NCBI RefSeq assembly: GCF_003096275.1
Contig: NZ_QENQ01000001.1
Location: 3,866,009 to 3,930,008, forward strand
Origin: Sphingomonas pokkalii
Lineage (GTDB): Bacteria; Pseudomonadota; Alphaproteobacteria; Sphingomonadales; Sphingomonadaceae
DNA: 64,000 nt
Direction of reading: 5' to 3'
Shown: positions 58,667-64,000 of the stretch, piece by piece
Layout: each line of letters begins with the position of its first letter
Position numbering within the stretch: position 1 is the first letter of the stretch
Program-made: the position numbers and the translations under genes
The notes under the pieces: model-generated
Seen by the model: the letters and a program-made list of their open reading frames with translations, nothing else
Databases searched by the model: none
What the model was told of the DNA's origin: nothing

Positions 58667-59995
58667 TTGGCTTCCGCACGTTCCACGCAGACCACGCTGG
58701 CATTCGCCGCGGTAACAACGCTGTTCTTCGCCTGGGGGTTCATCACCTCGCTCGTCGATCCACTGGTGGCGGCCGTGAAGGGTGTCTTCACCCTCACCAA
58801 TTTCCAGGCGCAGGCGAGCGCAACGGCGTTCTTCCTCGCCTATTTCGTCGTGTCGCTGCCGGCCGCTGCGCTGGTGTCGCGCCTCAAGGCGGTGCCCGCG
58901 ATCCTGCTGGCGCTCTGCACGATGATCGCCGGCTGCCTGTTGATGCTGCTGGCGGCGAACCTCGCCAATTACTGGGTCGTGCTGCTGGGCCTGTTTGTGC
59001 TCGCAAGCGGCATCACCGTGCTCCAGGTGGCGGCGAACCCGCTGGCGGCGGCGCTGGGCGATCCCAAGGGCAGCCATTTTCGCCTGGTGCTGAGCCAGAC
59101 CTTCAACTCCTTCGGCACCTTCCTCGGCCCGCTGCTCGGTGCGCATCTCTTCCTCCAGGGTGTGGAGGTGAAGGACGGCACCGCGGTAACGGAGTCGGTG
59201 CGGGCGCAGGCATTGGCCGGCATCGACACCGCTTATCTGTGGATCTGCGGCCTGATCGCCGCGCTGGCCGTGTTCTTCTTCCTCAGCCGCCGCGTCGTGA
59301 CCCAGGCCGCGCCGAAGCCGGCCGCGGCAACCGGGCTCTTGAGCGCCTTTTCCTCGCCCTGGGCATTGTTCGGCGCGCTGGGCATCTTCCTCTATGTCGG
59401 TGCCGAAGTCTCGATCGGGACGCAGATGGCGCTGTTCCTGAACGACAACAGCGTGTGGGGCCAGTCGAACGCGCCGTTCGGCGTCCCGCTGCTCGGTACG
59501 CTGATGGGCAGCGACGGTGTCCCCGGCGTCTCGCTGCAGGAAGCCGGCAAGGCCGTCGCATTCTATTGGGGCGGCGCGATGGTCGGCCGCGCGCTCGGCT
59601 CGTTGCTGCTCACCCGCGTCCGGGCGGACAGGCTGCTGGCGCTGTTCACCGTGATCGCGGCGGCGATGTGCCTCTATGTCGTGCTGGTCGGCGGCGTCAC
59701 CGCGGGCTTTGTCGCCCTGGCGATCGGGCTGTTCAACTCGATCATGTTCCCGGTCATCTTCACGCTGACGCTCGAGCGTTCGGCGGCGAGCGAGGAGGCG
59801 ACCTCGGGCCTGTTGTGTACCGCGATCGTCGGCGGCGCGGTGCTGCCGCTGCTGGTCGGCAAGGTCGCCGATCTGCACGGCTATGCCTTCGCGTTGATCG
59901 TGCCGGCGCTGTGCTACCTCGTCCTGTGCGGTTTCGCGGTGGCGGCGGGGCGTACGCGCCCTGTGCGCATCGGGGGTGGTGCATCGATCCATTGA
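58667..59995 (+). CDS. Fucose-permease (FHS) family sugar transporter
   Basis: A 442-residue major facilitator with 12 predicted helices. FHS-type marks are LFFAWGFITSLVDPLV in the first helix, FNSFGTFLGPLLGAHLFL in the middle and WGGAMVGRALGSLLL in the second half. The start is TTG at 58667, supported by GGAGGGG 7 nt upstream; the upstream open frame lies in the divergent transpeptidase gene. It leads a rightward group with an SGNH hydrolase. A sugar from plant or bacterial polymers is the likely substrate. Confidence 0.9.
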   Translation: MASARSTQTTLAFAAVTTLFFAWGFITSLVDPLVAAVKGVFTLTNFQAQASATAFFLAYFVVSLPAAALVSRLKAVPAILLALCTMIAGCLLMLLAANLANYWVVLLGLFVLASGITVLQVAANPLAAALGDPKGSHFRLVLSQTFNSFGTFLGPLLGAHLFLQGVEVKDGTAVTESVRAQALAGIDTAYLWICGLIAALAVFFFLSRRVVTQAAPKPAAATGLLSAFSSPWALFGALGIFLYVGAEVSIGTQMALFLNDNSVWGQSNAPFGVPLLGTLMGSDGVPGVSLQEAGKAVAFYWGGAMVGRALGSLLLTRVRADRLLALFTVIAAAMCLYVVLVGGVTAGFVALAIGLFNSIMFPVIFTLTLERSAASEEATSGLLCTAIVGGAVLPLLVGKVADLHGYAFALIVPALCYLVLCGFAVAAGRTRPVRIGGGASIH

Positions 59996-60039
59996 CGGCG
60001 GTGGTACGTCCTGCAAGCATTCCGCCGAGGAGAGAAAAC

Positions 60040-60771
60040 ATGCCCCTTCGTCGTCGTTCGCTGCTCGTCGGCGCGCTTGCGCTGCCCATGGTCGCCCGCG
60101 CCCAGGCCCAGGCGCAGGCCCCGGAAAGCTGGGAGCAGCGCAAGGAGCGTCTGTTGCACGAGGACTGGCCGGAACTCAGCCGCTATGCGGAGGACAATCG
60201 CCGCATTCTCGCGTCCGGCGCGAAGGTGAATATCGTCTTCCTCGGCGATTCGATCACCGAGGGGTGGAAGTCGAAGCGTCCGGGTTTCTTCACCCCCGGC
60301 CGCGTCGGCCGCGGCATTGGCGGGCAGACCACGCCGCAGATGGTGCTGCGGATGATGTCCGATGTCGTACAGCTCAAGCCGCGCTTCCTGCATTTGATGG
60401 CAGGCACGAACGATATCGCCGGCAATACCGGCAAGATGACCCACGCGCAGACCTTCGACAATTTCAGGATGATGACGCAGATCGCCAAGGCCAATGGGAT
60501 CGACGTGATCCTGGCATCGGTGCCGCCGGCGGATCATTTCCCCTGGCGGCCTGGCCTGGAGGTGATCCAGCCGATCCGCACGATCAATGCCTGGCTGCGC
60601 GACTATGCCAAGGCCGAGCGCCACGCCTGGATCGACTATACCCCCGTGCTGGGTGACGCGGCCGGCGCGATGAAACCGGGTATGGCCTATGACGGCGTGC
60701 ATCCCACCGAAGCCGGCTATGATGCGATGGCCGCCGTGATCGAGCCGCTGCTGCGGTCCCGCAAGATCTAG
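60040..60771 (+). CDS. SGNH/GDSL-type hydrolase
   Basis: A 243-residue exported esterase. The signal peptide looks Tat-like (MPLRRRSLLVGALALPMVARA). The four SGNH blocks are visible: FLGDSITEGW (catalytic Ser), GIGGQTT, MAGTNDIAGN and DGVHPTEAGY (Asp and His). Family members remove acetyl or acyl groups from sugars and lipids. A GAGGAGAG ribosome site precedes ATG 60040. It lies 44 bp after the transporter and is probably in the same operon. Confidence 0.9.
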   Translation: MPLRRRSLLVGALALPMVARAQAQAQAPESWEQRKERLLHEDWPELSRYAEDNRRILASGAKVNIVFLGDSITEGWKSKRPGFFTPGRVGRGIGGQTTPQMVLRMMSDVVQLKPRFLHLMAGTNDIAGNTGKMTHAQTFDNFRMMTQIAKANGIDVILASVPPADHFPWRPGLEVIQPIRTINAWLRDYAKAERHAWIDYTPVLGDAAGAMKPGMAYDGVHPTEAGYDAMAAVIEPLLRSRKI

Positions 60772-61200
60772 GCGCGAACCCCACCTACTGCGCCCGGCGC
60801 AGGGGGGGGCGGCTGGCATTGGCGGGAAGCGAACAGCCCATTTGTTCGGTGGATCGTTACTGTGCGCAACGATCCGCGAACGTCGAGCGAGGAGGTTACC
60901 GCGCGGCGACCGACTTTGCGCGTTTCTGATAGTTGGCCCATGTTGGAACCGGGAAGGGCAGCGTAGCGCAAGCGGTATCCGCGCGCATGTCCGTTGATGG
61001 GTGCGCGCGGCCGGTCCGGCTTGATTGTGTTGGAAAAGGCCGCGTCGGGCGCCGGTTGGCATGATGGTCTGGGGAATGCCTTGTGGGTCTCTCGTCCGCG
61101 ATGTTGGGTTGGGCTCGGCCCTCTATCGGGGAGCGTGCCGCAGCTTGGAAACTGCGATCTCCCCCGGTAGGGGCGGTGGCCAATGGATGGAGGAGTTCGC
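60772..61200. other. Non-coding 429-bp stretch holding a relic of the SRPBCC repeat
   Basis: No intact gene. From about 60820 to 61000 it matches the sequence around the prophage's SRPBCC gene (28826-28950 joined directly to 29344-29407), with the body of the gene missing. The last 60 bp carry GGAGGAG for the oxidoreductase gene. Confidence 0.6.
60896..60937 (-). pseudogene. SRPBCC gene relic (last 13 codons)
   Basis: The minus strand reads ANYQKRAKSVAAR and a stop, closely matching SNYQKRAEAVSAR at the end of the intact gene at 28910-29335. Immediately upstream the sequence jumps to GGCCCATGTTGG, the equivalent of 29344-29353, which is normally beyond the start codon. So roughly 390 bp of coding sequence is absent. 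Confidence 0.7.
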
Positions 61201-62226
61201 ATGATCCGAACGGGCCTGATCGGCTTCGGCCTGGGCGGCACCGCCTTTCACGCGCCGTTGATCGCTGCGGTGGAGGGGCTGGTGCTTGCCGCGGTGGGCA
61301 CGTCGCGCGGCGAAGCGGTGGCCGCGGCCTATCCGGGCGTGCCGGCGATATCGCCCGCGGCGCTGATCGCCGATCCCGCGATCGACCTGGTGGTGATCTC
61401 CACGCCCAACGCGACGCATTTCGAACTGGCCCAGGCCGCGCTAAGGGCGGGCAAGCATGTCGTCGTCGATAAGCCGCTGACGCCTTCTGCCTCGCAGGCA
61501 GAGGCGCTGATCGCACTGGCAGAGGCCGGCGAGCGGCTGTTGGTGCCCTTCCACAATCGTCGGTGGGACAGCGATTTCCTGGCGGTGCGGGCGCTGGTCG
61601 AAAGCGGTCGGCTGGGTGAAATCGCGCTGTTCGAAGCGCATTGGGATCGTTTCCGTCCCGATCTCGCCCAGGCCTGGAAGGAAGCGCCGGATGCGGGAGC
61701 GGGGCAATTGCTCGATCTCGGTTCCCATATGATCGATCAGATGCTGGTGCTGTTCGGGATGCCGGACGCGGTCGATGCCGATCTGGCGCGCCAGCGCAGC
61801 GGCAGCCAGGTCGACGATTATTTCGCGCTCACCTTCCATTATGGCGATCGCCGCGCGGTGCTTGCCAGCTCACGGTTGATCGCCGCGCCGCGTCCGCGCT
61901 TCGGGCTCCATGGCCATGGCGGCAGTTTCGTCAAATATGGTCTCGATCCACAGGAAGCGGCGCTGCGCGGGGGCGGATCGGTGCACGATCCGGCGCATGG
62001 GCTGGAAGATCCGGCGCTCCATGGCCGGCTGACCTTGCCCGACGGGACGGTGGAAACCTTGGCCTCCGCGCGCGGCGACTATCGGCAATTCTATGCGGGC
62101 GTGGTCGCGGCCATTCGCGACGGCGCCGGCCCGCCGGTCCTCGCATCGGATGCGCTTGCCGGGTTGCGGCTGATGGATGCGGCGCGGCAGAGCGCCGAAG
62201 ACGGCCGACGCATCCGCTTGTGCTAG
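61201..62226 (+). CDS. Gfo/Idh/MocA family oxidoreductase
   Basis: A 341-residue NAD(P)-dependent sugar dehydrogenase. The Rossmann start is RTGLIGFGLGGTAFHAPLI, followed by VVISTPNATHFELAQAALRAGKHVVVDKPLT, with the conserved Lys-Pro of the active region. The C-terminal domain has LLDLGSHMIDQML with the expected His. ATG 61201 has GGAGGAG at a 5-nt spacing. It stands between the transporter/SGNH pair and the GH3 gene, consistent with a sugar-use locus. Confidence 0.92.
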   Translation: MIRTGLIGFGLGGTAFHAPLIAAVEGLVLAAVGTSRGEAVAAAYPGVPAISPAALIADPAIDLVVISTPNATHFELAQAALRAGKHVVVDKPLTPSASQAEALIALAEAGERLLVPFHNRRWDSDFLAVRALVESGRLGEIALFEAHWDRFRPDLAQAWKEAPDAGAGQLLDLGSHMIDQMLVLFGMPDAVDADLARQRSGSQVDDYFALTFHYGDRRAVLASSRLIAAPRPRFGLHGHGGSFVKYGLDPQEAALRGGGSVHDPAHGLEDPALHGRLTLPDGTVETLASARGDYRQFYAGVVAAIRDGAGPPVLASDALAGLRLMDAARQSAEDGRRIRLC

Positions 62227-62302
62227 GGCGCCAGCTTCCGCCGGCACCTTCGGCAGGACCCGCCGCGTGGGGGGCTGCCGAAGGCACCGGCGGGCGCGTC
62301 GT

Positions 62303-64000
62303 TCAGGGGCGCCAGCCGGCCGGCAGCGTACGGGCGGGAAGCTGCACGGTGGCGGTGGCGGTGATCTCGTCGGCCGAATGGCCGAGCAGGATCTTGTAGG
62401 TGCCGCCTGCGATCTTCCAGCTGTTCGATGCTTCGTCGAACGTCGCGAACAGGCGCGGATCGACCGTCAGCGACACCGGCTTGGCGGCGCCGGGGGCCAG
62501 CACCACCTTCTGGAATCCGCCGAGGCGCTTGGGCGCCTCCCAGCCGCTGCCGGACAGATAGACCTGCGCCACGTCCGCGCCAGAGCGTTTGCCGGTGTTG
62601 CGAACGGTGAAGCTTACGGTCACCTTGCCCTTCGGCGCCGCCGCCTTCAGCCCGGCATAGGCGAAGCTGGTGTAGGAAAGGCCGTGGCCGAACGCGAAAT
62701 GCGGCTTGTCGCCCTTCGCATCATACCATTTGTAGCCGATCGCCGCGCCTTCGGCGTAGCGGGTTTCTCCCTCGTTCGGCGCGCTCGGCTTGGCCAGCTG
62801 GGAAAGGCTGCGCGGGAAGCTGACGGGCAGGTGGCCGGACGGATTGACCTTGCCGGTCAGCACATTGGCGATCGCTTCGCCGCCCGCGGTGCCGGGATAC
62901 CAGGCTTCCAGGATCGCGGCGGTCTTGTCTGCCCAAGGCATCAGCACCGGGCCGCCGGTTTCCAGGACCACGATCGTCTTGGCGTTCGCGCCGGTTACCG
63001 CGTCGATCAGGCCATCCTGATTGTCGGTCAGCGTCAGCGAGGGATCGAAGGCTTCGCCCGCCCACTGCGTCGCGAAGACGATGGCGATATCCGCCTGGCG
63101 CGCGGCGGCGGCCGCCGCGCCGGCATCGCGGCCGTCGAGATAGGTGATCGTCGCGCCGGGCAACTGGCGGCGCAGCGCGTCTACCGGCGAGGACGGGTGG
63201 TACATCACCGGGCCGGGCCAGAATTTGGGGTCGAGGCCCGGCACGGCATTGCCGCCCACCGGATAGACCAGCGACGATCCGCCGCCTGCCAGGACGCCCT
63301 TGTCGGCATGGCCGCCGATCACGACGATGCGGCGCGCGGTGGCTGCCAGGGGCAGTGCATCGCCGGCATTCTTCAGCAGCACGATGCCCGCCTCTGCGTC
63401 GGCGCGGGTGATCGCGGCATGGCTGGTGAGCATCGCCGGCGGCAGGTCCATCGGCGCGCTGGTGATCGGATGGTCGAACAGGCCATGTGCGAACATCGAA
63501 CGCAGGATGCGGTGCGCCATCTCGTCGAGCCGAGCCTTGCTTACCTGCCCCTTCGCCACGGCTGCCTTAAGCGGTTCGCGGAAATAGGGCTGCTCGTCGA
63601 ACGGCCAGCCGGATTCCTGCTCCAGACCGGCATTGGCGGCGGCGACGGTGGAATGGGTGGCGCCCCAGTCGGACATCACGAAGCCCTTCCAGCCCCAGTC
63701 GCGGCGCAGGACATCGGTCAGCAGCCAGGGCTGTTCGCAGGCATAGATGCCGTTGATCTTGTTATAGGCGCACATCACCGAACCCGGGTTCGAACGCTCG
63801 ATCGCGAATTTGAAGGCGAGCAGGTCGCTCATCTGCGCGGCAGCGCGGTCGATCACCGCGTTCATCTTGAAGCGATCGGTTTCCTGGTCGTTGATCGCAT
63901 AGTGCTTCACGGTGGAAATGATGTTGTTCGATTGGATACCGGCGATCTGCGCGCCCACCATCGTGCCGGCAAGTAGCGGATCTTCGCCGCCATATTCGAA
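62303..64000 (-). CDS. GH3 family beta-glucosidase (5'-truncated by the window edge)
   Basis: 566 codons and no start before the right edge; the frame begins with FEYGGEDPLLAGTM, an internal GH3 sequence. The nucleophile region is MSDWGATHSTV (Asp in SDW). The C-terminal (alpha/beta) domain has VVLETGGPVLMPWADK and AYAEGAAIGYKWYDAKGDKPHFAFGHGLSYTSF-like segments, and a fibronectin-III-like end (FTVRNTGKRSGADVAQVYLS). It hydrolyses beta-linked glucosides or similar. It converges with the Gfo/Idh gene. Confidence 0.93.
   Translation of the reverse strand, partial: FEYGGEDPLLAGTMVGAQIAGIQSNNIISTVKHYAINDQETDRFKMNAVIDRAAAQMSDLLAFKFAIERSNPGSVMCAYNKINGIYACEQPWLLTDVLRRDWGWKGFVMSDWGATHSTVAAANAGLEQESGWPFDEQPYFREPLKAAVAKGQVSKARLDEMAHRILRSMFAHGLFDHPITSAPMDLPPAMLTSHAAITRADAEAGIVLLKNAGDALPLAATARRIVVIGGHADKGVLAGGGSSLVYPVGGNAVPGLDPKFWPGPVMYHPSSPVDALRRQLPGATITYLDGRDAGAAAAAARQADIAIVFATQWAGEAFDPSLTLTDNQDGLIDAVTGANAKTIVVLETGGPVLMPWADKTAAILEAWYPGTAGGEAIANVLTGKVNPSGHLPVSFPRSLSQLAKPSAPNEGETRYAEGAAIGYKWYDAKGDKPHFAFGHGLSYTSFAYAGLKAAAPKGKVTVSFTVRNTGKRSGADVAQVYLSGSGWEAPKRLGGFQKVVLAPGAAKPVSLTVDPRLFATFDEASNSWKIAGGTYKILLGHSADEITATATVQLPARTLPAGWRP

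Noticed and set aside
58478-60016. Minus-strand open frame of 512 codons
   Set aside because: Antisense to the FHS transporter; composition is Gln/Arg/His-rich and not membrane-like.

Overview
The window is GC-rich DNA (mid-60s percent G+C by eye) from an alphaproteobacterium, most likely a sphingomonad (Sphingomonas or a close relative). The evidence is the mfd-sdhE-recG neighbourhood, a DOMON-like protein next to a NamZ-type exo-muramidase, a DUF2336-like protein followed by a HATPase protein without a phosphoacceptor histidine, and GTG/TTG starts combined with ATGA-type gene overlaps. Everything was read from sequence alone; no database was searched.

Region 1 (about 0.8-32.2 kb) is a P2-like (Peduovirus-type) prophage with its integrase next to a tRNA-Asn(GTT) gene. 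Read from the tRNA leftwards: P4-type integrase; a winged-helix protein; an SRPBCC gene lying between direct repeats; a three-gene cassette (ComEC-like MBL-fold protein plus two membrane proteins); a zinc-ribbon protein and a small protein; a D12-class adenine methyltransferase; terminase (P) and portal (Q) on the plus strand; then on the minus strand scaffold/protease (O), capsid (N), small terminase (M), head completion (L), tail X, holin, T4-type lysozyme, Rz/Rz1 spanins, three small proteins, a glycine-rich adhesin-like protein, tail completion R and S, a secreted cargo protein, baseplate J and I, tail fibre H, a small protein, spike V, baseplate W, sheath FI, tube FII, E/E' with a canonical -1 frameshift site, tape measure T, U and D. 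No homologue of the P2 repressor C, Cox, replication protein A or Ogr was recognised. The left attachment site was not found: gene D overlaps a convergent MarR-type gene by 4 bp.

Region 2 (about 32.3-47 kb) is chromosomal core: NAD kinase, MoaA, an EAL phosphodiesterase with a degenerate GGDEF domain, a soluble globin-coupled chemotaxis receptor, Mfd, SdhE, RecG, a PilZ protein, TyrS and an MgtC-family protein.

Region 3 (about 47-64 kb) is rich in envelope and sugar functions: DOMON-like protein, NamZ muramidase, a nucleotidyltransferase-like membrane fusion, DUF2336-like protein plus HATPase protein, a GPH/MelB-type transporter with a DUF885 peptidase, a lipoprotein, a YcbB-like L,D-transpeptidase, a fucose-permease-type transporter, an SGNH hydrolase, a Gfo/Idh/MocA oxidoreductase and a GH3 glycosidase that runs off the right edge. 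An intergenic segment near 60.9 kb holds a relic of the SRPBCC repeat unit found in the prophage.

The most interesting signals are: (a) three copies of a 24-bp palindrome, CTTGTGAAA-N4-GG-TTTCACAAG, each about 58-60 bp before the probable start of a phage operon (V, J, P/O); (b) a 20-bp perfect palindrome centred on GATC just before the methyltransferase gene; (c) the MBL plus two-membrane-protein cassette; (d) the apparent replacement of the P2 replication/regulation region; and (e) the SRPBCC gene between direct repeats, with a deleted copy elsewhere.
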